A DNA stretch of 37,296 bases from Clostridiales bacterium (GCA_902363045.1 CABIYX010000031.1:1-37296), one strand, 5' to 3'. Counted from the stretch's first letter, positions 23,146-31,253 are shown. The notes: a model not told the origin generated them from the sequence alone. Made by a program: numbers and translations.

Positions 23146-24381
23146 TCAGTGCTGGGGTCTGCCGCCCGCCCCGGTCCGCCGGTAGACGGTCTGGATGAGC
23201 AGCATGGAGACCAGCAGGAAGAGCAAAAACAGCCCATAGGCGGGGACGTAGCTGCCGCCGAAGCGGTCGGCCAGCAGGCCGGGGACCGGCCCCGTGACCA
23301 GAGAGCCCAGCATATAGGTGGAGGACAGCCACTTGACCAGCCGGTCATAGTCCTCCGGCGCGCTCAGATCCCCCGCCCACACGGAGAGGGTGACCGAGGA
23401 GAGGGGCATCCCCAGCCCAGTGAGGGTGATGGCGGCGGCGGCCAGCGGGAGGCTTTGGGTGGGGGCCAGGCAGCACAGGGCGAAGCCGGCCAGGGCGACG
23501 CCGAAGATCAGGCTGTTGGCCATCCGGCTGCCCAGCCGGTCGCTGAGCCATCCATAGAGCACCTTGGCAACGATGAGAACAAGCCCCAGGTAGGACATGA
23601 GCAGGGCCGCCGTGCCGCTGGAAAAGCCGGCGGAGGTGTACAGCACCGTGAGGTGGGAGAAGCCCGGCCCGCAGGGACCGCCGGTGAGAAAGGCGGACAG
23701 GAGCACCATCCACAGGAGGGGGCGGCTCAGTCCAACGCCACGGGCCCCGGGAAGGGAGTCCTCGGAGTCCGGAAACTCCGGGCTGCCGGGGGAGTCCCGC
23801 ACAAGGAGGTATACCAGCAGGGTGAGCAGCACTCCGGCGGCCGCCTCCCAGAGAAAGGCGGCGGAAAGCCCCAGGGCCTGGATGGCCCCGGTGATCAGAG
23901 GCGGGGCAAAGATGGTGGAGATCCCGCTGCCCGCTGCGGCCATCCCCAGGGCGAAGCCCCGTCCAGTGGGGAACCAGCGGGAGATAACCAGGGTGAGGGG
24001 GATCATCCCCCCGTAGCCATAGGCCAGACCGGACAGGACCGCCCCGCCGCAGTAGGCGGAGAAGCTGTGGGCGAAGCCGAAGAGGAGATAAGAGCCCACG
24101 AAGCAGCCCATCCCCAGGACCATGGTGTTCCGCAGTCCCAGCCGGCGGCACAGCTGGTCCACAGTGAGCATGGACAGCAGGGCGAACAGGCTCCGGACCG
24201 TGGTGATCCAGGAGCCCTGGGCGTTGGTGAAGCCGTGGACGAGGAGCAGGTGGGGCTGATAGACCGTAAAGACGTTGACGCCCAGACCCATCACGGTAAA
24301 CAGGGAAAGCCCGCAGCCCAGGCAGACCACCCAGGGCCGGAGGCTGGCGCTTCGGGACGGCGCATGACCGGCAATTTTCAC
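23146..24381 (-). CDS. MFS transporter, OFA-like
   Basis: Major facilitator superfamily carrier with 12 predicted membrane helices in 411 residues. The first half shows a single-copy arrangement reminiscent of the oxalate/formate antiporter and monocarboxylate group (MGLGVNVFTVYQPHLL, then GGMIPLTLVISRWFPTGRGFALGMAAAGSGIS near 120-150). The central loop RDSPGSPEFPDSEDS separates the halves. The open frame extends far upstream, but GTG 24381 (MKIAGHAPSRS) gives the normal MFS length, with GGGGGGA a few bases upstream. Substrate unknown. It is divergent from dprA and convergent with the methyltransferase gene. Confidence 0.85.
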   Translation of the reverse strand: MKIAGHAPSRSASLRPWVVCLGCGLSLFTVMGLGVNVFTVYQPHLLLVHGFTNAQGSWITTVRSLFALLSMLTVDQLCRRLGLRNTMVLGMGCFVGSYLLFGFAHSFSAYCGGAVLSGLAYGYGGMIPLTLVISRWFPTGRGFALGMAAAGSGISTIFAPPLITGAIQALGLSAAFLWEAAAGVLLTLLVYLLVRDSPGSPEFPDSEDSLPGARGVGLSRPLLWMVLLSAFLTGGPCGPGFSHLTVLYTSAGFSSGTAALLMSYLGLVLIVAKVLYGWLSDRLGSRMANSLIFGVALAGFALCCLAPTQSLPLAAAAITLTGLGMPLSSVTLSVWAGDLSAPEDYDRLVKWLSSTYMLGSLVTGPVPGLLADRFGGSYVPAYGLFLLFLLVSMLLIQTVYRRTGAGGRPQH

Positions 24382-24406
24382 AGAGATCCCCCCAATTCGT
24401 GCCCTA

Positions 24407-24436
24407 AGCGTACCACAGAACGACGGCAGTTGTAAA
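24407..24436 (-). promoter_or_regulatory. Weak promoter candidate of MFS gene
   Basis: TTTACA (24436-24431), 18-base spacer, TACGCT (24412-24407) on the minus strand, about 25 bases before the GTG. Confidence 0.35.
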
Positions 24437-24462
24437 GACATTCTATGAGAGGAGGGCGCTCC

Positions 24463-25719
24463 ATGCTTCAGGACTGGATTTGGCTGACCACAAGGAAGGC
24501 GCTGGGACCCCGGGGCGTGCTCCGGGTGCTGGAGTACTTCGGCACGCCGGAGCGGGCCTTTTACGCCGAACCGGAGCAGTACGATCAGATCCCGGAGCTG
24601 CCCGCCGCGGCCCGGGCGTCCCTCCGGGAGAAGGGGATGGACGAGGCCGACCGGATCCTGGGGGAGTGCGACCGGCTGGGACTGCGGGTGATGACCCTTC
24701 AGGACGGCGACTACCCCGGCCGCCTGCGGGAGATCTCCGCGCCGCCTGCGGTGCTGTACATTCGGGGCAGGGTGTTCCGCTTTGACGAGGAGGCGGCCAT
24801 CGGCGTGGTGGGCAGCCGGGAGCCCTCTCCCTATGGGGAGCGGGTGGCCGCCCAGCTGGGTCTGGAGCTGGCCCGGGGCGGGGCACTGCTGATCTCCGGC
24901 ATCGCCCAGGGGATCGACTCCACTGCCCTGAAGGGGGCGCTCAAGGGCGGCGGGCCCGTGGTCTCTGTGCTGGCAGGCGGGGTGGACGTGCCCTATCCCA
25001 GCCAGAACCGCTTCCTGTATGAGGATGTGGCGGCGGCCGGAGCCCTCATCAGCGAGTACCCGCCCGGCACGCGCCACAAGGCGGAGCACTTCCCGGTGCG
25101 CAACCGCCTCATCAGCGGGCTGTCCCTGGGCGTGGTGGCGGTGGAGTGCGCCCGGTTCAGCGGGACTATGAAGACCATCGAGCACGCTATGGACCAGGAC
25201 CGGGATATTTTCGCGGTGCCGGGGAACATCGATGCCCCCAGGAGCGAGGGCCCCAACTGGCTCCTCCGGCAGGGGGCACGCCCGGTGACCTGCGCCCAGG
25301 ACATCCTGGAGGAGTATTGGCTCCGCTTTCCCCAGAAGCTGGCCCGATCCGCACCGCTGCCGCCGGAGGCGGCCCAGCAGCGGCTGGAGCAGCTGAGGAG
25401 CCGGAAAGGCCCGGAGGAGACCGGACCGGAGGAGGAGCGGGAGGAGGCTCCCGCGTCTGCCTCACCCCGGGAGGACGGGGCTTCGGACCTGGAGCGTGTT
25501 CCCCAGGGGGAGCAGCGCTCCCGCTTTACAGACGACCAGCTGACTCTGCTCCGGGCCATGGCGGGACGGAGGAAGCCGAGCACCGCGGACGAGCTGGTGG
25601 AGGAGACTCAGATCCCGGCCCGCCGGGTGCTCTCCGCCCTCACCATGCTCCAGGTGGACGGAGCCGTCCGGGAGCACCCCGGGAAGCGCTTCTCCCCTCT
25701 GGTGGAGCTGGAGGGGTGA
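24463..25719 (+). CDS. dprA: DNA processing protein DprA
   Basis: DNA-uptake mediator that binds incoming single-stranded DNA and loads RecA. The 418-residue protein has an N-terminal SAM-like/HhH region (about residues 1-65), the Rossmann-like core (about 90-300) with GVVGSREPSPYGE, LISGIAQGIDSTAL and FPVRNRLISGLSLGVVAVE, a charged Pro/Glu-rich linker (about 315-360) and a C-terminal winged helix (about 360-418, SRFTDDQLTLLRAMAG onward). Start ATG 24463 (MLQDWIWLT) follows GAGGAGGG; ATG 24445 would put that site inside the gene. It begins the dprA-topA-trmFO order common in Firmicutes. Presence does not prove natural competence. Confidence 0.97.
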   Translation: MLQDWIWLTTRKALGPRGVLRVLEYFGTPERAFYAEPEQYDQIPELPAAARASLREKGMDEADRILGECDRLGLRVMTLQDGDYPGRLREISAPPAVLYIRGRVFRFDEEAAIGVVGSREPSPYGERVAAQLGLELARGGALLISGIAQGIDSTALKGALKGGGPVVSVLAGGVDVPYPSQNRFLYEDVAAAGALISEYPPGTRHKAEHFPVRNRLISGLSLGVVAVECARFSGTMKTIEHAMDQDRDIFAVPGNIDAPRSEGPNWLLRQGARPVTCAQDILEEYWLRFPQKLARSAPLPPEAAQQRLEQLRSRKGPEETGPEEEREEAPASASPREDGASDLERVPQGEQRSRFTDDQLTLLRAMAGRRKPSTADELVEETQIPARRVLSALTMLQVDGAVREHPGKRFSPLVELEG

Positions 25720-25804
25720 GAGGAGGGCGGAGTTCTGTCCCAGTATGATTTCTTTCGCGCGGCAGCGCCGCGTTTCATATTTCAAATTCGGAGGTCATTG
25801 CAGA

Positions 25805-28192
25805 ATGGCATCAAAAACTGATCTGGTGATCGTAGAGTCCCCGTCCAAGGCAAAGACCATCGGGAAGTACCTTGGTCCGGGCTATGAAGTGAAGGCGTCC
25901 ATGGGGCACGTCCGGGATCTGCCCAAGAGCAAGATGAGCGTGGACATCGAGGGCGGGTTCATCCCCAACTATCAGCCCATCAAAGGGAAGGAGGATGTGA
26001 TCAGCGACCTGAAGAAGGCGGCCAAAAAGAGCGAGCGGGTCTATCTGGCCACCGACCCCGACCGGGAGGGGGAGGCCATCTCCTGGCATTTGAAGGAGCT
26101 GCTGGGCATCCCGGATGACAAGACCTATCGGGTGACTTTCAATGAGATCACCAAAAAGGTGGTCAACGAGTCCATCGCCAGTCCCCGGGCCATCGACCAG
26201 AACCTGGTGGACGCCCAGCAGGCCCGGCGCATCCTGGACCGGATCGTGGGCTATGAGCTCTCCCCCCTGCTGTGGAAGAAGATCCGGCGGGGGCTGTCCG
26301 CCGGCCGGGTGCAGTCAGTTGCCACCCGCCTGGTGGTGGAGCGGGAGGAGGAGATCCGTGCCTTCCAGCCCCAGGAGTACTGGTCCATCCAGGCGGACCT
26401 GGGCCGGGTGCGTCCCAATTTAGGCGGGTTCCAGGCTATGTTCCATGGCCGGGAGAAAAAGATGGAGCTGCACAGCGAGGCGGAGGCGGACGCCGTGATC
26501 CAGGCGGTGTCGGGCCAGCCCTTCACCGTCTCCAAGGTGAAGCGGCAGGACAAGCTGCGCAACCCCGCGCCCCCCTTTACAACCTCCACCCTCCAGCAGG
26601 AGGCCTCCCGCAAGCTGAACATGACCCCCGCCCGCACCATGTCCATCGCCCAGCAGCTCTATGAGGGCGTGGACATCACCGGCGAGGGCACAGTGGGTCT
26701 GATCACCTATATGCGTACCGACTCCCTCCGCCTGTCGGAGGAGGCCATCGCCGCGGCCAAGGGTTTTATTGAGCACCGCTACGGCCGGGAGTACTACCCT
26801 CCCCAGGCCCGGCACTACAAGTCCAAGGGCAACGCTCAGGATGCCCACGAGGCTATCCGACCCTCCGACGTGAACCTGGTGCCGGAGGACATCAAGAAGG
26901 ACTTGACCAGCGAGCAGTTCCGCCTCTATAAGCTGATCTGGAGCCGCTTCCTGGCCTGCCAGATGGCCAGCGCGGTGTATGACAGCGTCTCCATCGAGGC
27001 GCAGTCCGCCGGCTATACCTTCCGGGCCAGCCACTCGGAGCTGAAGTTCTCCGGCTTCACCGCCGTCTATGAGGAGGGCCGGGACGATGAGGAGGAGGCC
27101 CCCCAGTCCCCCCTGCCCGACCTGCGGGAGGGGGAGCCTCTGGAGCTGAAGGAGACCCGGAAGGAGCAGCACTTCACCCAGCCCCCCGCCCGGTACTCCG
27201 AGGCCACCCTGATCCGGGCCTTGGAGGAGAAGGGCATCGGACGCCCCTCCACCTACGCCCCCACCATCTCCACCATCCTCAACCGGGAGTATGTGGTGAA
27301 GGAGGGACGGGCTCTCCGGCCCACGCCCCTGGGAGAGGTGGTCACCGGCCTGATGAAGGATAAGTTCCAGGACATCGTGGACCCCGCCTTCACCGCACAG
27401 ATGGAGGAGGAGCTGGACAAGGTGGAGGAGGGCAGCGTGGACTGGAAGCGGGTGCTGTCCGAATTTTATGAGGACTTTGAGGCGGAGCTCCACAAGGCGG
27501 AGCAGGAGCTGGACGGGGAGCGCATCAAGGTGCCGGACGAGGTTTCGGAGGAGATCTGTCCCCAATGCGGACGGAATCTGGTCATCAAGTCCGGACGGTT
27601 TGGACGGTTCCTGGCCTGTCCCGGCTGGCCGGAGTGCGACTTCACCATGCCCCTGGTGGTGGAGATGCCGGGCAAGTGCCCCAAGTGCGGCGGCCGCCTG
27701 CTCAAGCGCACGGGAAAGAGCAAAAAGACCAATAAGCAGTACACCTACTACTGCTGTGAGCATCTCAACAGCAAGGACGAGACCAGAAGGTGCGACTTTA
27801 TGACCTGGGATGTGCCGGTGAAGGACAACTGCCCGGAGTGCGGCTGGACCATGTTCAAGAAGTCCGGACGGGGCTTTAAGAAGCCCTTCTGCATCCACGA
27901 GGGCTGCCCCAACTTCACCCCGGAGGAGAAGCGGGGCGGCTGGAAGAAAAAGACGGCGGACGCCGCCGGGGAGGCGGAAGGCGGGGCCGGGACCGTTCCG
28001 GAGGAGAAGCAGCCCGAGGCCAAGAAGGCCGCCGGAAAAAAGACCGCCGCCAAAAAGACGGCAGCCTCCAAGACAGGTGCCAAAAAGACGACCACCGCAA
28101 AAAAGACCGCATCCAAGACGGAGACCAAAAAGACCTCCACGAAAAAGACCACCGCCAAGAAAACCACTGTCAAGAAGGCGTTGGAGGAGTAA
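25805..28192 (+). CDS. topA: DNA topoisomerase I with Lys-rich tail
   Basis: Type IA topoisomerase that relaxes negative supercoils. The 795-residue protein starts with the Toprim domain (VIVESPSKAKTIGKYLG at about 6-22; ATDPDREGEAI at about 82-92 with the metal-binding aspartates). The nucleophilic tyrosine is Y302 in TYMRTDS. Three C4 zinc-ribbon repeats follow: CPQCGRNL at about 584, CPKCGGRL at about 624 and CPECGWTM at about 675. Residues about 738-795 are a Lys/Ala/Thr-rich tail of repeated KKT/AKKT units, like histone H1, likely binding DNA without specificity. Start ATG 25805 follows GGAGG. Between dprA and trmFO, normal context. Confidence 0.97.
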   Translation: MASKTDLVIVESPSKAKTIGKYLGPGYEVKASMGHVRDLPKSKMSVDIEGGFIPNYQPIKGKEDVISDLKKAAKKSERVYLATDPDREGEAISWHLKELLGIPDDKTYRVTFNEITKKVVNESIASPRAIDQNLVDAQQARRILDRIVGYELSPLLWKKIRRGLSAGRVQSVATRLVVEREEEIRAFQPQEYWSIQADLGRVRPNLGGFQAMFHGREKKMELHSEAEADAVIQAVSGQPFTVSKVKRQDKLRNPAPPFTTSTLQQEASRKLNMTPARTMSIAQQLYEGVDITGEGTVGLITYMRTDSLRLSEEAIAAAKGFIEHRYGREYYPPQARHYKSKGNAQDAHEAIRPSDVNLVPEDIKKDLTSEQFRLYKLIWSRFLACQMASAVYDSVSIEAQSAGYTFRASHSELKFSGFTAVYEEGRDDEEEAPQSPLPDLREGEPLELKETRKEQHFTQPPARYSEATLIRALEEKGIGRPSTYAPTISTILNREYVVKEGRALRPTPLGEVVTGLMKDKFQDIVDPAFTAQMEEELDKVEEGSVDWKRVLSEFYEDFEAELHKAEQELDGERIKVPDEVSEEICPQCGRNLVIKSGRFGRFLACPGWPECDFTMPLVVEMPGKCPKCGGRLLKRTGKSKKTNKQYTYYCCEHLNSKDETRRCDFMTWDVPVKDNCPECGWTMFKKSGRGFKKPFCIHEGCPNFTPEEKRGGWKKKTADAAGEAEGGAGTVPEEKQPEAKKAAGKKTAAKKTAASKTGAKKTTTAKKTASKTETKKTSTKKTTAKKTTVKKALEE

Positions 28193-28203
28193 GCGGTGGA
28201 GAG

Positions 28204-28250
28204 CCCCCCTCAGTCGGCTGCGCCGACAGCTCCCCCGCAAAGGGGGAGCC
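28204..28250 (-). repeat. Structured inverted repeat, left copy
   Basis: Read on the minus strand this is CTCCCCC-TTTGC-GGGGGAG followed by GTCGGC-GCA-GCCGAC and TGAGGGGGG. Both hairpins are perfect. The right copy, at 28639-28686, is the same arrangement on the opposite strand. It starts 12 bases after the topA stop and overlaps the region upstream of the DUF559 gene, whose ribosome binding site AGGGGGAG is part of the repeat. Confidence 0.75.
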
Positions 28251-28264
28251 AAGTGTATGATGAG

Positions 28265-28624
28265 ATGTGTATGGGACATACAGATTCAGAGATGATCAAG
28301 CGTGCGCGTGATCTGCGAAAGAATATGACACGTCAGGAACGCAGGCTATGGTATGATTTTTTATCCAAACATCCTGCACGTTTTCGGCGGCAACAGCCCA
28401 TTGGCCCATATATTGTGGACTTTTTTTGTCCATCTGCCCGCCTTGTGATCGAATTGGACGGGGGTGGGCATTATGAGTGGGCGCAGTATGAATATGACCG
28501 GAAGCGGGATTTTTATTTGCAGCGACAGAATATGCGCGTACTGCGTTTTACGAATCTGGATGTAGACCGAAATTTCTCCGGTGTTTGTACAGCGATTGAA
28601 CGATCGATCGTTTCTACGGATTGA
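28265..28624 (+). CDS. DUF559 (Vsr-like nuclease fold) protein
   Basis: A 119-residue protein with the DUF559 pattern: a basic N-terminus RARDLRKNMTRQERRLWYDFL, then RFRRQQPIGPYIVDFFCPSARLVIELDGGGH and a C-terminal VLRFTN region. DUF559 proteins share the PD-(D/E)XK fold of Vsr mismatch endonuclease; the D (VDFF) and ExD (IELDGG) match the expected catalytic positions, but activity is unproven. Start options are GTG 28253 (AGGGGGAG close upstream, inside the repeat), ATG 28265, ATG 28271 and ATG 28295. The gene is more AT-rich than the neighbours and interrupts topA-trmFO, flanked by inverted repeats, so it looks like an acquired cassette. Confidence 0.85.
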   Translation: MCMGHTDSEMIKRARDLRKNMTRQERRLWYDFLSKHPARFRRQQPIGPYIVDFFCPSARLVIELDGGGHYEWAQYEYDRKRDFYLQRQNMRVLRFTNLDVDRNFSGVCTAIERSIVSTD

Positions 28625-28638
28625 CCAGGTCAAGAAAA

Positions 28639-28686
28639 AGCCTCCCCCCTTGTGGGGGAGGTGGCCCAAAGGGCCGGAGGGGGGAA
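28639..28686 (+). repeat. Structured inverted repeat, right copy
   Basis: CTCCCCC-CTTGT-GGGGGAG, then GGCCC-AAA-GGGCC and GGAGGGGGG. Same order of hairpins as the left copy in reverse orientation. The second hairpin differs in sequence in both arms at once (GGCCC/GGGCC against TCGGC/GCCGA), so the stem is preserved by compensatory change. Confidence 0.75.
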
Positions 28687-28769
28687 AGCCCCTCTGTCGC
28701 GCCGGCAGCCCCAGATGGGAGGCCGGATCGTATGGTTGAGACCCAAAAGATAAAAGATAGGAGGGACCC

Positions 28770-30074
28770 ATGGAACCTGTAATTGTGATCGGAGCGGGCC
28801 TGGCGGGCAGCGAGGCCGCTTGGCAGCTGGCCCGGCGGGGGATCCCCGTGACGCTTCGGGAGATGAAACCCCAAAAGATGACCCCGGCCCACCACAGCCC
28901 GTCCTTCGGCGAGCTGGTGTGCTCCAACTCCCTGCGCTCCGACCAGCTGGAGAACGCGGTGGGGCTGCTGAAGGAGGAACTGCGCCGCTGCGGCTCCCTC
29001 ATCATGGCCTGCGCGGACGCCCACCGGGTGGAGGCGGGCGGCGCGCTGGCAGTGGACCGCCATGCCTTCTCCGAAGCCATTACGGAGAAGATCCGGAGCC
29101 ACCCCAAGATCACTGTGGTGGAGGGGGAGGTCACAGACCTTCCGGCGGAGGGACAGGTCATCGTGGCCAGCGGGCCGCTGACCTCCGACCCACTGGCGGA
29201 GGCCATCGCCCGGCGCTATCCTCAGAACGGCTATCTGCACTTCTTTGACGCGGCGGCCCCGCTGGTCACCTTTGACAGCGTGGACATGGAGAGCGCCTGG
29301 TTTGCCTCCCGGTATGACCGGGGGACGCCGGACTACATCAACTGCCCCATGACGGAGGAGGAGTACCAGAGTTTCTGGGAGGCCCTGACCACCGCCCAGG
29401 AGGCGGAGGTCCACGGCTTTGAGGATGCCGGGGTCTTCGAGGGCTGTATGCCTGTGGAGGTGATGGCCCGCCGGGGGCGGGATACCCTGTGCTACGGACC
29501 GCTGAAGCCGGTGGGGCTGAAGGATCCCAAGACGGGGCGGGAGCCCTTTGCCGTGGTGCAGCTGCGCAAGGACAACGCCCAGGGGACCATCTACAACATT
29601 GTGGGCTTCCAGACCCACCTGAAATGGCCGGAGCAGAAGCGGGTGTTCTCCATGATCCCCGCTCTGCGGAACGCGGAGTATGTGCGCTATGGGGTGATGC
29701 ACCGGAATACCTTCCTGGATTCCCCCCGGCTGCTGGACCGCTATTTCCGGGTGCGGACAGAGCCGCGCGTCCGCTTTGCCGGGCAGATCACCGGGGTGGA
29801 GGGCTATGTGGAGTCCACGGCCTCGGGCTGCCTGGCGGCCCTGGAGCTGGCCCGGGAGCTGGAGGGAAAGAGCCCCATCGACTTCCCCCGGGAGACCGCT
29901 ATGGGGGCCATGGCCCTTTACATCAGCGACCCGAGTGTGGTAAACTTTCAACCGATGAACGTGAACTTTGGTTTGATCCCCCCGCTGGGCTATCGGGTCA
30001 AAGGCAAGCGGAACAAAAATGCGGAGCTGTCCAAGCGGGCTTTGGAAGCCCTGGGACAGCTGGATCTGGAGTGA
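28770..30074 (+). CDS. trmFO: Folate-dependent tRNA m5U54 methyltransferase
   Basis: Flavoprotein that makes 5-methyluridine at position 54 of tRNA using methylenetetrahydrofolate as carbon donor and NAD(P)H. The 434-residue length is standard. The FAD-binding dinucleotide motif VIVIGAGLAGSEAAWQLARRG occupies about residues 4-24. Other TrmFO signatures are HHSPSFGELVCSNSLRSD (about 41-58), YINCPMTEEEY, and the C-terminal GYVESTASGCLAALELA (about 349-365). The ATG follows AGGAGG by 5 bases. It normally directly follows topA; here about 580 bases containing the DUF559 cassette separate them, with no obvious promoter in between. Confidence 0.97.
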   Translation: MEPVIVIGAGLAGSEAAWQLARRGIPVTLREMKPQKMTPAHHSPSFGELVCSNSLRSDQLENAVGLLKEELRRCGSLIMACADAHRVEAGGALAVDRHAFSEAITEKIRSHPKITVVEGEVTDLPAEGQVIVASGPLTSDPLAEAIARRYPQNGYLHFFDAAAPLVTFDSVDMESAWFASRYDRGTPDYINCPMTEEEYQSFWEALTTAQEAEVHGFEDAGVFEGCMPVEVMARRGRDTLCYGPLKPVGLKDPKTGREPFAVVQLRKDNAQGTIYNIVGFQTHLKWPEQKRVFSMIPALRNAEYVRYGVMHRNTFLDSPRLLDRYFRVRTEPRVRFAGQITGVEGYVESTASGCLAALELARELEGKSPIDFPRETAMGAMALYISDPSVVNFQPMNVNFGLIPPLGYRVKGKRNKNAELSKRALEALGQLDLE

Positions 30075-30700
30075 ATGGGCGGCTCCGCTTGCCTTTGGGC
30101 GCGTGAGCGCCCCGCCATAGAGTATTCTCGTTTGTCGTTGAGGCATCTTGCCCTGCGGTGCGATTTTTCTCTGTGATGCGGGGAAGTTTCGCCGCCCTGG
30201 CGGCGAGTTTCTTTCCCAGCGATGGGAAAGAAACCAAAGGATCGCCGGGGACGCGGCCGATGGACTACGGCTCCGCTCTGCTCCGCCTAGGTCCATAGGA
30301 CCGCTTTCCCCGGACCCCGTTATGGAGGACGCGTATTTGTCAGATTTTATAGTGCTTCCGGCGCGCAAAATCTGAGTGGCGGTCAGCGGTTCCTCCCGGC
30401 CCACTGGGGCCTGGTTTTCCCAAAATTGCGGCCGGTGCGGGTTCCCTTCCGCGCCTGGCTTTGCCGGGCTGACGCTCCCGGTGCGAATTCTGGAGAGATC
30501 CCTAGGAGTTTCCCTCCCTGAGCATGGGAGGAGTTATTGCGGTCCGTAGGAGAGGGGCTTGCCCCTCCCGCCGTTCCAGAGCCTGCCCAGGCCGCTCATG
30601 GGCGGCCCCCGTAAAATGGGATCTGGGGAAAGGCGACTATGAGTTCTTTCGTGCTCATCGAAGCCGTCCCCGGCGGCGAGATCTCCGCGGGAAAACACGC
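30075..30700. other. Palindrome-rich non-coding stretch
   Basis: About 626 bases with no convincing gene. It contains hairpins CGCCGCC-CT-GGCGGCG (30190-30205), GTTTCTTTCCCA-GCGA-TGGGAAAGAAAC (30207-30234, 12 bp perfect), GGTCC-ATA-GGACC (near 30289-30301) and GAGGGG-CTTG-CCCCTC (near 30551-30566). The pieces around the 12 bp hairpin resemble, from memory, intergenic sequences often mis-annotated as short hypothetical proteins in related genomes, so I think it is a dispersed repeat rather than a unique locus. It lies between trmFO and the XRE module. Confidence 0.5.
30207..30234. repeat. 12 bp perfect hairpin
   Basis: GTTTCTTTCCCA and TGGGAAAGAAAC are perfect complements around a GCGA loop. 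The stem has a GNRA-type tetraloop on the plus strand and lies directly after the CGCCGCC/GGCGGCG hairpin. Confidence 0.8.
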
Positions 30701-30928
30701 TCACCTCCACAGGGCCCATCGAGCCAGCGAGAGACCAAGGCGAAAGCCGTGGGCAAAGGAGATCTGGTTCGCAGTATCCAGCAGGGAAAAGAGGGCGGGG
30801 GAGAGTTCAGCGGTCCCCAATTCGGCCAGCGCCCGGGCCATGTTCTTCTGATAGACCGGGTCAGCGTCGAAGTCCAGGCGGGCGTGGTCGATTTCGTAGT
30901 AATAGAGGGTTTGGACTTCTGGGATCAT
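30701..30928 (-). CDS. 75-residue hypothetical protein, divergent from XRE regulator
   Basis: A small frame starting MIPEVQTLYYYEID and ending at TGA 30701. The product is mainly helical, with a run LFSLLDTANQISFAHGFRLGLSLARW (about residues 47-72) that looks like an amphipathic helix typical of small uncharacterised Firmicute proteins. No signal peptide. The ATG at 30928 has only a weak GGTGG site, but a consensus promoter with its -10 inside a palindromic operator lies immediately upstream. It is divergently transcribed from an XRE regulator. A toxin-antitoxin or small regulatory pair is possible, but neither toxin nor antitoxin fold is evident. Confidence 0.6.
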   Translation of the reverse strand: MIPEVQTLYYYEIDHARLDFDADPVYQKNMARALAELGTAELSPALFSLLDTANQISFAHGFRLGLSLARWALWR

Positions 30929-30955
30929 ATTGACACCACCATTATATTTGAATTA

Positions 30956-30970
30956 GCGATATTATATCGC
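30956..30970. promoter_or_regulatory. Perfect 15 bp palindromic operator
   Basis: GCGATATTATATCGC is a perfect inverted repeat (7 bp arms, central T) between the divergent 75-residue protein and the XRE gene. It covers the -10 of the minus-strand promoter. The most likely ligand is the adjacent XRE protein, giving repression of the divergent gene and possibly of itself. Confidence 0.75.
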
Positions 30971-30989
30971 AAAAACAAATATCAGTCAA
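30961..30989 (-). promoter_or_regulatory. Promoter of 75-residue protein
   Basis: On the minus strand TTGACT (30989-30984) and TATAAT (30966-30961) are separated by 17 bases; the -10 lies in the palindrome at 30956-30970. Confidence 0.7.
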
Positions 30990-31000
30990 GAGGAGGCCCC

Positions 31001-31252
31001 ATGTATCACAAGGACATTTTCTGTATGCGGGTCAAAAAACTGCGAAAAAATGCAAAAGAACAGCAGAAGGATTTAGCTGAGGCGATTGGAGTATCACAGG
31101 CGGCAATCAGCGATATTGAAAATGGCCGTCGGACGACTTCGTTTGAAAACTTGGCTTCGATATGTACTCATTACAACGTCTCAGCGGACTACCTTCTGGG
31201 TTTGATCGACGAGCCCAGGACTTTGATACCACCGAAGAAAGAAGGAACTTGA
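31001..31252 (+). CDS. XRE-family transcriptional regulator
   Basis: An 83-residue Cro/CI-type DNA-binding protein. The HTH covers about residues 10-60: MRVKKLRKNAKEQQKDLAEAIGVSQAAISDIENGRR, with recognition helix QAAISDIENGR, followed by FENLASICTHYNVSADYLLGL, the usual tail of this family. ATG 31001 is preceded by AGAGGAGG 4 bases upstream. It is divergent from the 75-residue gene, with a palindromic operator between, and its TGA stop (31250-31252) is one base from the plsX ATG. The ribosome binding site of plsX (AAGGAAC) lies inside its last codons, so plsX may be cotranscribed and translationally coupled to it. Confidence 0.92.
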   Translation: MYHKDIFCMRVKKLRKNAKEQQKDLAEAIGVSQAAISDIENGRRTTSFENLASICTHYNVSADYLLGLIDEPRTLIPPKKEGT

Positions 31253-31253
31253 C

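Noticed and set aside
26420..28279. 619-codon frame antisense to topA
   Set aside because: Shadow of topA; the Gly/Leu repeats are the reverse of its lysine-rich tail and other GC-biased codons.
30148..30375. 75-codon plus-strand frame in the palindrome-rich gap
   Set aside because: Spans hairpins, no ribosome binding site, and resembles recurrent spurious hypothetical proteins of related genomes.
28614..30404. 596-codon frame antisense to trmFO and the following non-coding region
   Set aside because: No family features; overlaps trmFO entirely.
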